In this document: positions 9,083 to 18,051 of the stretch, piece after piece | How positions within the stretch are numbered: the stretch's first letter is position 1 | Layout: each line of letters starts with the position of its first letter | Assembly (NCBI RefSeq): GCF_024055895.1 | Contig: NZ_JAMXLE010000001.1 | Location: 2,472,698 to 2,536,697, forward strand | DNA from: Rhizobium sp. L1K21 | Lineage (GTDB): Bacteria; Pseudomonadota; Alphaproteobacteria; Rhizobiales; Rhizobiaceae | Direction of reading: 5' to 3' | DNA length: 64,000 bases | The notes under the pieces: generated by a model | Seen by the model: only the letters and a program-made list of their open reading frames with translations | Database searches by the model: none | Told to the model about the DNA's origin: nothing | Position numbers and translations under genes: made by a program

Positions 9083-11530
9083 TTATTCTGCGGCCTGGGG
9101 GAAGCCGACAGTGGCCATCGGGTTGAACTCGTGCTTGTCCTTGCCGGAAACGCGTTCCGACCAGGGATCGACCTGTGCGAATTTCTGGGAGAAGACGAAG
9201 CGGTCGTAGTAGGCCGCGCGCTTGGCTGCATCATCAACGATGGCCTTGCGGATTTCGTCATAGCCGATGCGTTTCGCCCATTTGTAGATGCGCTCCAGAT
9301 AATGGGCCTGCTCGCGATACATCTGCGTGAGCGCGACGATGTATTCCATCGCCTCTTCCTCGGTTTTCACGCGGCAGAGCACTTCCGTGCCTTTGATTTC
9401 CAGACCAGCCGCGCCGGCAAAATGGATTTCGTAGCCGGAATCCACGCAGACGACGCCGATATCCTTGCAGGTGGCTTCCGCACAGTTTCGCGGGCAGCCG
9501 GAGACTGCGAGCTTGACCTTGGCGGGTGTCCAGGAGCCCCACATGAACTTTTCGAGCTTGATGCCGAGGCCGGTGGAATCCTGCGTGCCGAAGCGGCACC
9601 AATCCGTGCCGACGCAGGTTTTGACCGTGCGCAAGCCCTTGGCATAGGCATGACCGGAGACGAAGCCCGCCTTGCCGAGATCGGCCCAGACATACGGAAG
9701 GTCTTCCTTTTTGATGCCGAGCATATCAATGCGCTGACCGCCGGTGACCTTCACGGTCGGGATCTTGAACTTGTCGACCACATCGGCAATGGCGCGCAGC
9801 TCATCGGAAGAGGTCACACCGCCCCACATGCGCGGTACGACAGAATATGTGCCGTCCTTCTGGATATTGGCGTGGACACGCTCATTGATGAAGCGCGACT
9901 GATAATCGTCGGCATATTCATCCGGGAAGTCGCAGACGAGGTAATAGTTCAGCGCCGGGCGACATTTGGCGCAGCCGCAGGAGGTTTTCCATTCGAGCTC
10001 CTGCATAACCGCGGGAATGGATTTCAGTCCCTTGGTGACGATCAGGTGGCGCACTTCATTGTGGCCAAGATCGGTGCAGCCGCACATGGGGGTAATCGCA
10101 TCGGCATTGAATGCATCGCCCAATGTGAGCTGCATGACCTGCTGCACGAGACCGGCGCATGTGCCGCAGGAATTCGAAGCTTTCGTGTGGGCTTTGACTT
10201 CATCGAATGTGGTGAGGCCTTTTCCCTTGATCGCATCCACGATCTGGGACTTGCAGACGCCGTTGCAGTCACAAATGTCTGCATCATCCGGCAAGGCTGC
10301 AACGGCCGCCGTAGGGTCCAGCGGCGAACCGCCCTGATAGGCCTGGCCGAAAATCAGCGTTTCACGCATTTCGGAAATGTCGGTGCCTTTCTTCAGCATG
10401 TCGAAGAACCAGGCGCCGTCGGATGTTTCACCGTAGAGCACGATACCGATGATCCTGTTGTCCTTCAGGATCAGGCGTTTGTAGACACCGGCGACCGCAT
10501 CGCGCAGGACGATTTCCTCGCGGTCATCGCCTTCGGCGAAATCTCCGCCGGAGAAGAGATTGATGCCGGACACTTTCAGCTTCGTGTTGGTGACCGAACC
10601 TGCATATTCGGCGGCACCGCCGGTCAGGTGATCGGCCAGCACCTTGCCCATTTCATAAAGGGGCGCGACAAGACCATAGACCATGTTGCGGTGTTCAACG
10701 CATTCGCCGAGCGCGTAGATATCCGGGTCGGAGGTGCGCATGACATCGTCAACAAGAATGCCGCGACCGACATCAAGACCGATCTCCTTGGCAAGCTGCG
10801 TGGATGGGCGGATGCCAACGGCCATGACGACGATATCGGCGTCCAATATCGTACCGTCATCGAGCTTCACAGCTTCCACCTTGTCGACGCCCAGAATAGC
10901 GTGGGTGTTAGCCTTGGTCATGACCTTGATGCCGCGTTGTTCAATAGCGCGTTCGAGAAGATAAGCAGCAGCCGGATCGAGCTGGCGCTCCATCAGGGTC
11001 GGCATCAGGTGGAGGACGGTGACGTCCATACCCTGTTCCTTGAGGCCCGCCGCTGCCTCAAGGCCCAAGAGCCCTCCCCCGATCACCACTGCTTTGCCTT
11101 TGCCCTTTGAAACCTCCATCATCTTTTCCACGTCATCGAGATCGCGATAGACCATGACGCCCGGCAGTTCGTGACCGGGGACTGGAATGATGAAGGGCGA
11201 GGAACCGGTGGCGATCACCAGCTTGTCGTAGGAAGCTGTGATGCCGTTTTCCGAGGTCACCGTCTTGGCGTCACGTTCAATTTGCGAAACCTTGGCACCC
11301 TTGTGCAGCGTGATGCCGTGTTCGGCATACCAGTCATCGCTATGGGTGATGATGTCCTCATAGGTCTTTTCACCCGCCAGCACATAGGAGAGGTTGAGGC
11401 GATTGTAGTTCACCCGCGGCTCGGCGTTGAAGATCGTCACCTCATAGGCGTTCGGATCGGTTTCGAAGAGGTGTTCCAACATGCGCCCCGGGGCCATGCC
11501 GTTACCGATGATGACAAGCTTTTGTGTCAT
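9083..11530 (-). CDS. nirB: Assimilatory nitrite reductase large subunit [NAD(P)H]
   Basis: Reduces nitrite to ammonium with six electrons. The 815 aa show, in order: an FAD/NAD-binding pyridine nucleotide-disulfide oxidoreductase region (VIIGNGMAPGR; VVIGGGLLGLEAAAGLKEQG), two BFD-like Cys pairs (CDCNGVCKSQI ... SNSCGTC; MCGCTDLG ... TSCGCAKC), the ferredoxin-like half domain, and the C-terminal siroheme/[4Fe-4S] domain with TCVGTDWCRFG and VSGCPRNCAEATCKDIG, which holds the four cluster cysteines. The length matches the family. It starts five bases beyond the nrtCD stop and is followed directly by nirD. It needs siroheme, whose synthesis is partly encoded by cysG in the same operon. Confidence 0.97.
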   Translation of the reverse strand: MTQKLVIIGNGMAPGRMLEHLFETDPNAYEVTIFNAEPRVNYNRLNLSYVLAGEKTYEDIITHSDDWYAEHGITLHKGAKVSQIERDAKTVTSENGITASYDKLVIATGSSPFIIPVPGHELPGVMVYRDLDDVEKMMEVSKGKGKAVVIGGGLLGLEAAAGLKEQGMDVTVLHLMPTLMERQLDPAAAYLLERAIEQRGIKVMTKANTHAILGVDKVEAVKLDDGTILDADIVVMAVGIRPSTQLAKEIGLDVGRGILVDDVMRTSDPDIYALGECVEHRNMVYGLVAPLYEMGKVLADHLTGGAAEYAGSVTNTKLKVSGINLFSGGDFAEGDDREEIVLRDAVAGVYKRLILKDNRIIGIVLYGETSDGAWFFDMLKKGTDISEMRETLIFGQAYQGGSPLDPTAAVAALPDDADICDCNGVCKSQIVDAIKGKGLTTFDEVKAHTKASNSCGTCAGLVQQVMQLTLGDAFNADAITPMCGCTDLGHNEVRHLIVTKGLKSIPAVMQELEWKTSCGCAKCRPALNYYLVCDFPDEYADDYQSRFINERVHANIQKDGTYSVVPRMWGGVTSSDELRAIADVVDKFKIPTVKVTGGQRIDMLGIKKEDLPYVWADLGKAGFVSGHAYAKGLRTVKTCVGTDWCRFGTQDSTGLGIKLEKFMWGSWTPAKVKLAVSGCPRNCAEATCKDIGVVCVDSGYEIHFAGAAGLEIKGTEVLCRVKTEEEAMEYIVALTQMYREQAHYLERIYKWAKRIGYDEIRKAIVDDAAKRAAYYDRFVFSQKFAQVDPWSERVSGKDKHEFNPMATVGFPQAAE

Positions 11531-11535
11531 GGGTC

Positions 11536-13293
11536 TTACTCCGCAGCGAATTGAGGGTGGTTTGCCGCTTTTGCGGCGATACGGGCGGTCCGCTTGTTGC
11601 GAATGGCTTCAAGCGTTTCGGGATCGGGGTTTGCGCCGCCTTCGTAGGCTTCCAGAAAATCGAGAAGCTCTTCGCGGTAGGCGTAATAATCGGGATGGGA
11701 GAGCAACGCCTTGCGGCTGCGCGGACGCGGCAGGTCCACCTCCATGATATTGCCGATCTTGGCGTTCGGGCCGTTCGACATCATCACCACCCGGTCGGCA
11801 AGCAGGATTGCCTCATCCACATCGTGGGTGACGCAGATGGCGGTGACTTTCGTGCGCTTCCACACATCCATCAGCACTTCCTGCAGCTCCCAGCGGGTGA
11901 GGCTGTCGAGCATGCCGAAGGGCTCATCGAGGAGCAGCAGTTTAGGAGACAGAGCAAAGGCGCGGGCAATGCCCACACGCTGTTTCATGCCGTTGGAAAG
12001 GTCGGCGGCCATGCGGTGCATGGAATCACCGAGCCCCACCTTGGAGAGGTAATATTCCACCACATCCTTGCGCTCGGCGGGCGTGGCATCCGGATAGACC
12101 CTGTCGACCCCGAGCGCCACGTTTTCGCGCGCAGTCAACCAGGGCAGAAGCGAGGGGGCCTGGAAAACCACGGCACGGTCTGGACCGGCGCCAGACACTT
12201 CCTTGCCATCAAGAACCACGCCGCCGGACGAGATCGGGTTGAGGCCGGCGACCATGGAAAGAACAGTCGACTTGCCACAGCCGGAATGGCCGATCACGGA
12301 AATGAATTCGCCCTTGTCCATCCGCAGATCGAAACCGTCGACAACGGTGAGCGGCCCTTTGGGTGTGGGATAGACTTTGCGCACTTCGTGGAATTCCACA
12401 TAGCGCTTTTCAATGGGCGAAACGGCTGCTTTGGCATAAGCATCTGGCAGTTTATCCGCGCGCTGGGTGATCGGCACGACATTGGGTAGGACAATGCCGC
12501 TTTCACCTCCTGTATTGCGCTCGGCCCCCAGGTCCATCAGATATTCAGTGATGAGACCGCGCAGGCGGATGAATTCGTCATTGTGGTTCATTTCGCCACG
12601 GTCGCGGGGACGCGGGATGTTGACCTCAAAACTCTCACCCAGCGATGCATTCGGGCCGGGGGTGAGCGGAATAATCCGGTCTGCCAGCAGGATCGCCTCA
12701 TCCACATCGTTGGTGATGAGGATGATGGTTTTCTTTTCCTTTTCGGAGATTTCGGCAAATTCATCCTGCAACTTTGACCGCGTGAGGGCGTCAAGCGCCG
12801 AAAGCGGCTCGTCCATCAGCAAGACTTCGGGCTGCATGGCAAGCGCACGGGCGACGGCCACACGCTGGCGCATGCCACCGGACAGTTCCGCTGGCTTGCG
12901 GTCCCTCGCATGGGCCAGGCCGACCATTTCGACGTATTTTTCGACCAGCGCCTTGCGTTCTGACTTGGACTTGCCCTTGTGGACGCTATCGACGGCGAGC
13001 GCGACATTGGCGTTTACCGAAAGCCATGGCATGAGCGAGTAGTTTTGAAAGACCACACCGCGTTCGGGCGTGGGGCCTGTCACTTCCGCATTGCGAAAGA
13101 GCACGACGCCGCTGTCGGGCATCTGCAGGCCTGCCAGAAGCGAAATGAGGGTGGATTTGCCGGAGCCGGAGAAACCGACAATGGCAATGAATTCACCCTC
13201 TTCGACCTTCAGGTTGACGCCGGTCAGCACGTCGTTGCGTGCTGAGCCATTGCCAAATCCTTTCGAAACGTCGCTGAGTTCAAGAATGGTCAT
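11536..13293 (-). CDS. nrtC: Nitrate ABC transporter, fused double ATP-binding protein (NrtC/NrtD-like)
   Basis: Two complete ABC ATPase domains lie in one 585-aa chain. Domain 1 (about 1-250) has Walker A GFSGSGKST, signature LSGGMRQR and Walker B VLLMDEP. Domain 2 (about 305-550) has GHSGCGKST, LSNGMKQR and LLLLDEP. The domain 1 switch histidine is replaced by asparagine (ILITNDVDEA, codon AAC), while domain 2 keeps it (CVTHDVDEA). Because each ATP site pairs one Walker A/H-loop with the partner signature, the N switch and the LSNGM signature fall in the same composite site, suggesting one weak and one competent ATPase site. It should energise NrtB for nitrate uptake. The C-terminal NrtA-like domain of cyanobacterial NrtC is absent. 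Confidence 0.92.
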   Translation of the reverse strand: MTILELSDVSKGFGNGSARNDVLTGVNLKVEEGEFIAIVGFSGSGKSTLISLLAGLQMPDSGVVLFRNAEVTGPTPERGVVFQNYSLMPWLSVNANVALAVDSVHKGKSKSERKALVEKYVEMVGLAHARDRKPAELSGGMRQRVAVARALAMQPEVLLMDEPLSALDALTRSKLQDEFAEISEKEKKTIILITNDVDEAILLADRIIPLTPGPNASLGESFEVNIPRPRDRGEMNHNDEFIRLRGLITEYLMDLGAERNTGGESGIVLPNVVPITQRADKLPDAYAKAAVSPIEKRYVEFHEVRKVYPTPKGPLTVVDGFDLRMDKGEFISVIGHSGCGKSTVLSMVAGLNPISSGGVVLDGKEVSGAGPDRAVVFQAPSLLPWLTARENVALGVDRVYPDATPAERKDVVEYYLSKVGLGDSMHRMAADLSNGMKQRVGIARAFALSPKLLLLDEPFGMLDSLTRWELQEVLMDVWKRTKVTAICVTHDVDEAILLADRVVMMSNGPNAKIGNIMEVDLPRPRSRKALLSHPDYYAYREELLDFLEAYEGGANPDPETLEAIRNKRTARIAAKAANHPQFAAE

Positions 13294-13311
13294 GGATCAG
13301 TCCCTGCTTAA

Positions 13312-14397
13312 CTAGCGGTTCGAAGAGAAGGTGAAGGCCTGCTGAAGCGCATACATGATGCGGTCGAGCATGAAGCCGATGATGCCGATGGTGAAAACAG
13401 CGACCATGATGCGGGCAAGCGAGTCCGATGAGCCGTTCTGGAACTCGTCCCAGACGAATTTTCCAAGGCCAGGATTCTGCGCCAGCATTTCAGCGGCAAT
13501 CAGCACCATCCAGCCCACGCCCAGCGAGAGGCGCAGACCGGTGAAGATGAGCGGCAGAGCAGACGGCAGAACCAGCTTGCGGATGGTCGTCCAGGTGGAA
13601 AGCTGCAGCACCTTGCCGACATTGACGAGGTCCTTGTCGATGGAGGCAACGCCAAGGGCCGTATTGATGAGTGTCGGCCACAGCGAACAGAGCGTGACGG
13701 TGACGGCAGAGATGACCAGCGACTTCGGCATGAGATCAGACGGGTTCACATAGAGCGCCGAGACAATCATGGTGACAATCGGCAGCCATGCGAGCGGTGA
13801 GACCGGCTTGAAGATCTGGATCAGCGGATTGATGGCACCGTTAACCGTGCGGGAGAGACCTGAGGCGATGCCGAGCGGCACGGCGATTGCCGTTGCAATG
13901 AGAAATCCGAGACCGACCGTGAAAAGCGAGGTGACAATCTGGTCGAGATAGGTCGGTTTGCCGGTATAGGTGCGGTATTTGACCTTGTCTTCCTTGCCGG
14001 CGGCAATCAGCTTGGCGTTTCGCTCATCCTGCCGTTCATAGAAATCGGCGGCTTTCGCGCGCTCATCGAGGTGATCCTGCCAGAGGACGCCTGCCTGCTC
14101 GGCCACGGCAACCGGACCCGGTATCGCACCAAGCGAGGTTTGAACCTGCGGGGCCAGAACACCCCAGGCAGCAATAAAGAGAGCGATGCCCATCAGCGGG
14201 ATCAGCAGCACGCGTTTGAGTTCATGAAGCTGCTCACTCACGCTGTCACCAGCAGCGATTTTCAGAAGCGGCGTGACAAAGGCCAGACCCAGCGCATCGA
14301 ACCAGCCTGCGGCCCTGTTGATCCGCTGGAACATGCGTTCCTTGCGGGCAGCGCGTTCAGCACCATCGTTGCCAGTTGTGTAGGTTGCATCGGCCAT
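13312..14397 (-). CDS. nrtB: Nitrate ABC transporter permease
   Basis: This is an inner-membrane permease of the NrtB/SsuC type, 361 aa. An N-terminal hydrophobic segment (LLIPLMGIALFIAAWGVL) is followed by a polar region of ~80 residues containing EQAGVLWQDHLDERAKAADF, then the binding-protein-dependent transport domain with about six helices. The EAA-like loop around ALPLIFTGLRLSLGVGWMVLIAAEM contacts the ATPase. It sits between nrtA (80-base gap) and nrtCD (18-base gap) in a clear operon. The substrate is assigned from this context and the family. Confidence 0.94.
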   Translation of the reverse strand: MADATYTTGNDGAERAARKERMFQRINRAAGWFDALGLAFVTPLLKIAAGDSVSEQLHELKRVLLIPLMGIALFIAAWGVLAPQVQTSLGAIPGPVAVAEQAGVLWQDHLDERAKAADFYERQDERNAKLIAAGKEDKVKYRTYTGKPTYLDQIVTSLFTVGLGFLIATAIAVPLGIASGLSRTVNGAINPLIQIFKPVSPLAWLPIVTMIVSALYVNPSDLMPKSLVISAVTVTLCSLWPTLINTALGVASIDKDLVNVGKVLQLSTWTTIRKLVLPSALPLIFTGLRLSLGVGWMVLIAAEMLAQNPGLGKFVWDEFQNGSSDSLARIMVAVFTIGIIGFMLDRIMYALQQAFTFSSNR

Positions 14398-14477
14398 GAT
14401 TTTTAGTCCGCCAGTTTGATTTCTGCTTGGATTGGGACCGGTCCCGGCAACGCCGGAACCGGAAGTCTTGAGTCCGA

Positions 14478-15872
14478 TCAGCCGCCGACGATTTCAGAAC
14501 CGTCGACCTTCTGCTGGCCCTTCAGGCCGATTGGCAGGCTGTCGATATAGGCGTTCGGTGCCTTGGCGTCGTAGGCAATGCCGTCAATAAAATCAGACGC
14601 CGGGACCGGCGGGCGATAGCCATCGGAGCCGAAGGGGAAGTCTTCCTTGGTGGCGTTGCCATCGGCGATTACCAGTTCCGCCGCCTTCATGTAGATGTCG
14701 GGCAGGTAGACCGATTTTGCGGTTTCTGCGTACCAGGCATCATCCTTGAATTCCGGGATCTGACCCCAGCGGCGCATCTGGGTCAGATACCAGATGGCGT
14801 CGGAATAGAAGGGATAGGTCGCATATTCGCGGAAGAAGGTGTTGAAGTCCGGGACGTCGCGCTTGTCGCCCTTCTCATATTCGAAAGTGCCGGTCATCGA
14901 ATTGGCAATAACTTCGGCGTCGGCACCCACATATTCGGAGCGCGAGAGGATTTCCACCGCTTCGGCGCGGTTGGCATTGTTGTCTTCATCCAGCCATTTG
15001 GCGGCGCGGATGAGCGCCTTGGTCAGCGCAAGCGTGGTGTTGGGATATTTCTCGGTGAATTCCTTGGTGAGGCCGAAGACCTTTTCCGGGTTGTTCTTCC
15101 AGATTTCATAGTCAGTGATCACCGGAACACCGATGCCCTTGAAGACGGCGGCCTGGTTCCAGGGTTCGCCCACGCAATAGCCGACGATGGTTCCCGCCTC
15201 CAATGTTGCCGGCATTTGCGGCGGCGGGGTGACGGAGAGAAGCGCGTCGGCCTTGATCTGGCCGGAAATATCGCTCTCGGAATAATAACCGGGATTGATG
15301 CCGCCGGAGGCCAGCCAGTAACGCAGTTCGTAATTGTGGGTGGAGACCGGAAACACCATGCCCATGTTGAAGGGCTTGCCCTCTGCCTTGAACTTGTCGA
15401 CCACAGGTTTCAAAGCGTCGGCCTTGATGGGGTGAACCGGCTTGCCGTTTTCTTCGGGAATGTTCGGCTTCATCATGTCCCAGATTTCATTGGAAACCGT
15501 GATGGCGTTGCCGTTGAGGTCCATGGAAAACGGTGTAACGATATGTGCCTTGGTGCCGAAGCCGATGGTGGCGGCCAGCGGCTGGCCCGCCAGCATATGC
15601 GCACCGTCCAGCTCGCCGATGATGACGCGATCCAGGAGAACCTTCCAGTTGGCCTGCGGCTCCAGCGTCACGAACAGACCTTCATCCTCAAAGAAGCCCT
15701 TTTCATAGGCGATTGCCAGCGGCGCCATGTCGGTGAGCTTGATAAAGCCGAACTTCAGCTCGTCCTTTTCGACGTCGAGCATTTCGGCGCTCGCAGCACC
15801 TGGACAGCCAAGCGCGAGCGCAAGGCCCAGCGCCGAGGCGGACTTCAGGAATGTTCTCTTGGCAATCTTCAT
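14478..15872 (-). CDS. nrtA: Nitrate-binding periplasmic protein of the NrtABC(D) transporter
   Basis: This is a periplasmic substrate-binding protein for nitrate, 464 aa. The N-terminus [20 protein letters not shown], ending at an Ala-rich cleavage region (GAASA), is a Tat-like signal with KR in place of the usual RR. Sec export cannot be excluded. The body matches NrtA/Cmp[42 protein letters not shown] and [21 protein letters not shown] ribosome-binding site lies seven bases before the ATG. It is the first gene of the nitrate operon and is preceded by an unusual 190-base leader with an attenuator. Confidence 0.95.
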   Translation of the reverse strand: MKIAKRTFLKSASALGLALALGCPGAASAEMLDVEKDELKFGFIKLTDMAPLAIAYEKGFFEDEGLFVTLEPQANWKVLLDRVIIGELDGAHMLAGQPLAATIGFGTKAHIVTPFSMDLNGNAITVSNEIWDMMKPNIPEENGKPVHPIKADALKPVVDKFKAEGKPFNMGMVFPVSTHNYELRYWLASGGINPGYYSESDISGQIKADALLSVTPPPQMPATLEAGTIVGYCVGEPWNQAAVFKGIGVPVITDYEIWKNNPEKVFGLTKEFTEKYPNTTLALTKALIRAAKWLDEDNNANRAEAVEILSRSEYVGADAEVIANSMTGTFEYEKGDKRDVPDFNTFFREYATYPFYSDAIWYLTQMRRWGQIPEFKDDAWYAETAKSVYLPDIYMKAAELVIADGNATKEDFPFGSDGYRPPVPASDFIDGIAYDAKAPNAYIDSLPIGLKGQQKVDGSEIVGG

Positions 15873-15931
15873 GTTCGCTTTCTCCAGTTGCGAACGGAAG
15901 CAGGTCCGTTCGGATCGTCACGCGTGGAGGA

Positions 15932-16017
15932 TGCACAAATAAAAAGCCGCCAGACGGTTCCGGCGTACTTCCCTTTGGGTGTACTCCCGGAGCGTCTGGC
16001 GGCTTTGCCTTTGTGCA
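15932..16017 (-). terminator. Attenuator terminator in the nrtA leader
   Basis: A very strong hairpin lies on the minus strand. Its 14-bp stem pairs AAAGCCGCCAGACG (15943-15956) with its complement at 15993-16006, with further pairing inside (TCCGG/CCGGA and GTAC/GTAC), and it is followed by TTTTTATTT. Flanking TGCACAAA (15932-15939) and TTTGTGCA (16010-16017) can extend the stem. It lies about 70 bases before the nrtA start and downstream of the sigma-54 promoter, so transcripts must pass it to reach nrtA. This is the expected target of NasT antitermination. Confidence 0.88.
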
Positions 16018-16057
16018 CCCTTCGTTGGATGCTTTATTTAAAGTCCCCTCTGGACTT
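16015..16057 (-). promoter_or_regulatory. Two-hairpin ANTAR-type antitermination RNA (predicted NasT target)
   Basis: Two tandem hairpins lie on the minus strand at the predicted 5' end of the nrtA leader. P1 (16041-16057) has a 6-bp stem AAGUCC/GGACUU with loop AGAGG. P2 (16015-16032) has a 6-bp stem GCAUCC/GGGUGC with hexaloop AACGAA. Eight bases separate them. Known ANTAR targets are paired hairpins with hexaloops carrying A at position 1 and G at position 4. P2 fits exactly; P1 has A1 and G4 but closes as a pentaloop. The 3' arm of P2 overlaps the outer stem of the terminator, giving an obvious switch. Confidence 0.72.
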
Positions 16058-16069
16058 GTAATTAAAGAA

Positions 16070-16085
16070 TGCAGGAAGCGTGCCA
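16070..16085 (-). promoter_or_regulatory. Sigma-54 (RpoN) promoter of the nrt-nir-nas operon
   Basis: On the minus strand the sequence TGGCACGCTTCCTGCA matches the -24/-12 consensus TGGCACG-N4-TTGCA with one mismatch. The invariant GG and GC are separated by exactly 10 bases. Transcription should start near 16059, which places the two ANTAR-like hairpins at the extreme 5' end of the transcript. It implies NtrC-type activation under nitrogen limitation. The remaining gene-free sequence up to nasS (16086-16230) is AT-rich, and I saw no clear NtrC boxes in it. Confidence 0.85.
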
Positions 16086-16230
16086 ATTTTGAGATAGTGA
16101 TATTTATTCATATATTTCAATATCTTGAAACACAGACTGACAAAAGCGACCGCACAACATGCAATCAGCCATACTGATTAAATTTTATGCTTCGCTTAGT
16201 TTTTAAACAAACTCTGCCCTTGATCATTGA

Positions 16231-17388
16231 TCAGGCAAGCGGGTTTTCGGGGTCGAATTGTGCGCCATCGAAAAAGGCGCTGACGCCGTCGCTCTCTTCG
16301 GATTTCATATCCGCTTCGGGCAGCGGGATATCCAGCGGCTGCAGGGCGGCGCGATAGATGTCGGGCCGGTAGGAATTGCGGGCCAGAGCCTGATTGGTTG
16401 GCGAACCATCGGCATGGCCCCAGCGCACCATCTGGCTGTAGAACCAGAGCGCATGGCTCTTCCAGGGAAAGGTCGCGTGGTGAGCGGCCGGGACGAAGAA
16501 GTTGGGAATGTCGGCAGATTCACCGCCGCCGATCTGCAACTTGCCCTCCAGGGCCGGCAGGATCACGTCTTCCCGCAATCCCAGATATTGGCGCTTTGAC
16601 AGAAGACGGGCGAGCTGGAAACGGTTTGCGGGCTCCTGGCACCAGACGGCTGCGTGATACATGGCGCGCAACAGCGCATGCAGCGCTTCCTCGTTCTTTT
16701 CGGCCCAATCCTTTTTCAGGCCCAAAACCTTTTCCGGGCTCAGCTTCCAGATGGCAGCCTTCACCGTGGCGAAATGGCCGGTTCCTTCAGCAACGGCCAC
16801 ACTGTTCCACGGTTCGCCCACGCAATAACCGTCAATGACGCCGGCCTTCAGAGCATCAGCCATGAAGGAGGGCGGGACGACGATGATTTCAACGTCCTTT
16901 TCCGGGTGGATGCCGCTGGCTGCCAGCCAATAGCGCAACTCGTAATTATGCGCAGAAAACGGATGCACGACCGCAAAACGCAACATGGGCTCGCCGGAAG
17001 CTTTGCGTGCAGCAATCACGTCCGCCAGCGCCCTCCCCCGGCCTGCCGCATCGAGAACGGAGACATGGCTGACGGCCGACATTTTCTCAAACAGAGCCGA
17101 CGATACCGTCACGGCATTGCCGCCGAGGCCGACGGCCAGCGGCACGACGATGGGAACGGGCAAGGGAGACAGTCCGAGATTGGACGCAATGGGCATGGGG
17201 GCGAGCATGTGCGCGGCCTGAAAATGCCCCACCGCCACACGGTCGCGGATATTGGCCCACGAGGTTTCGCGCACCAGGGTGAGTTTCAAGTTTTCGTTTT
17301 CGGCAAAGCCAAGCTCTGCGGCGGCAACAAGAATAGCGCTGTCGGAGAGAGGCATGAAGCCCGCTACGATTTCGCCTGTGCCGCTCAT
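16231..17388 (-). CDS. nasS: NasS, cytoplasmic nitrate sensor related to NrtA
   Basis: This is an NrtA/CmpA-like ligand-binding protein of 385 aa with no signal peptide, so it is cytoplasmic. Matching features are [47 protein letters not shown] and [12 protein letters not shown]. In characterised systems NasS binds NasT when nitrate is absent and releases it when nitrate is bound, so the antiterminator is freed only when substrate is present. The gene overlaps nasT by four bases (ATGA), the usual arrangement for this pair. An NrtA role in transport is unlikely because the export signal is missing. Confidence 0.93.
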   Translation of the reverse strand: MSGTGEIVAGFMPLSDSAILVAAAELGFAENENLKLTLVRETSWANIRDRVAVGHFQAAHMLAPMPIASNLGLSPLPVPIVVPLAVGLGGNAVTVSSALFEKMSAVSHVSVLDAAGRGRALADVIAARKASGEPMLRFAVVHPFSAHNYELRYWLAASGIHPEKDVEIIVVPPSFMADALKAGVIDGYCVGEPWNSVAVAEGTGHFATVKAAIWKLSPEKVLGLKKDWAEKNEEALHALLRAMYHAAVWCQEPANRFQLARLLSKRQYLGLREDVILPALEGKLQIGGGESADIPNFFVPAAHHATFPWKSHALWFYSQMVRWGHADGSPTNQALARNSYRPDIYRAALQPLDIPLPEADMKSEESDGVSAFFDGAQFDPENPLA

Positions 17389-17981
17389 AGTTCATCTCCC
17401 AGCAAACCCGCTGCCATAACGAGGCTTTGGGCAATCTCAGCCACTTTTCTGTTCTGGTTCATCGCTGTCTTGCGCATCAATTTATAAGCTGCATCTTCGC
17501 TCAGGCCGCGCGTTTTCATCAATATGCCCTTGGCGCGGTCGATGACCTTGCGGTTTTCCAGTTCGCTTCTGGCCTCGGCCAGCTCGCGCTCCATGCGTGA
17601 ATAGGCGTTGAAACGGCTCACAGCCATATCGAGAATGGTCTTGACGCGTTCCTGCTTCAGGCCATCAACCACATAGGCTGAGACGCCTGCTTCCACCGCT
17701 TCCTCAATGGAGCGCTGATCCGACTTGTCGACGAACATGGCAATGGGGCGCTTGACCGTGCGGGAAAGCTGGAACATGGCTTCCAGCATGTCGCGGTTGG
17801 GGCTTTCGAGATCGATCACGATCACATCCGGCTGCAGCGCTTCTATTCGCCGCGCCGCGCCATAGACCTCGTGCAATATCGTAACGCGCGCGTGCCCTGC
17901 CTCGCGCAATCCCGCCTCAATGACGGATGCGCGCAGCTTGTTTTCGTCGATAACCAATATTGTCAGGTCACTTGAGGCCAT
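17385..17981 (-). CDS. nasT: NasT, ANTAR-domain RNA-binding antiterminator
   Basis: 198 aa. An N-terminal response-regulator-like domain (LTILVIDENKLRASVIEAGL; VIVIDLESPNRD) is followed by a coiled linker and a C-terminal ANTAR domain (~140-195: KVIDRAKGILMKTRGLSEDAAYK, then LMRKTAMNQNRKVAEIAQ). ANTAR domains bind paired hairpins in leader RNA and prevent terminator formation. The ORF extends upstream to 18134, but the ATG at 17981 (MASSDLT) directly precedes the receiver fold and is the credible start. NasS sequesters NasT without nitrate. The predicted target is the nrtA leader 1.3 kb downstream. Confidence 0.94.
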   Translation of the reverse strand: MASSDLTILVIDENKLRASVIEAGLREAGHARVTILHEVYGAARRIEALQPDVIVIDLESPNRDMLEAMFQLSRTVKRPIAMFVDKSDQRSIEEAVEAGVSAYVVDGLKQERVKTILDMAVSRFNAYSRMERELAEARSELENRKVIDRAKGILMKTRGLSEDAAYKLMRKTAMNQNRKVAEIAQSLVMAAGLLGDEL

Positions 17982-18004
17982 GTTGAAACAACAACTAATG
18001 TGAA

Positions 18005-18051
18005 ATTTTGTGCAATGCAACAAAATTGAGCAGTGCACAATTTTCTGCGCA
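18005..18051. promoter_or_regulatory. Inverted repeats in the divergent nasT / dehydrogenase promoter region
   Basis: The 140-base gap between the divergent genes contains ATTTTGT (18005-18011) facing ACAAAAT (18020-18026) around a GCAATGCA core. A second imperfect palindrome, TGCACAATTTTCTGCGCA, lies at 18034-18051. Repeated TGCA half-sites are reminiscent of NtrC boxes (TGCAC-N7-GTGCA), but the spacing does not match exactly. A regulator-binding role is only a suggestion. Confidence 0.3.

Noticed and set aside
8732..11110. Plus-strand ORF of 792 residues opposite nirB
   Set aside because: It lies entirely antisense to nirD/nirB, has no recognisable domain, and is a codon-structure shadow of a GC-rich gene. 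Long antisense ORFs at 34719-36713 and 55367-57196 were rejected for the same reason.
15932..16017. Mobile or repeated palindromic element in the nrtA leader
   Set aside because: Its place in a leader, its U tract, and the adjoining ANTAR-type hairpins explain it better as an attenuator; I saw no second copy in the window.
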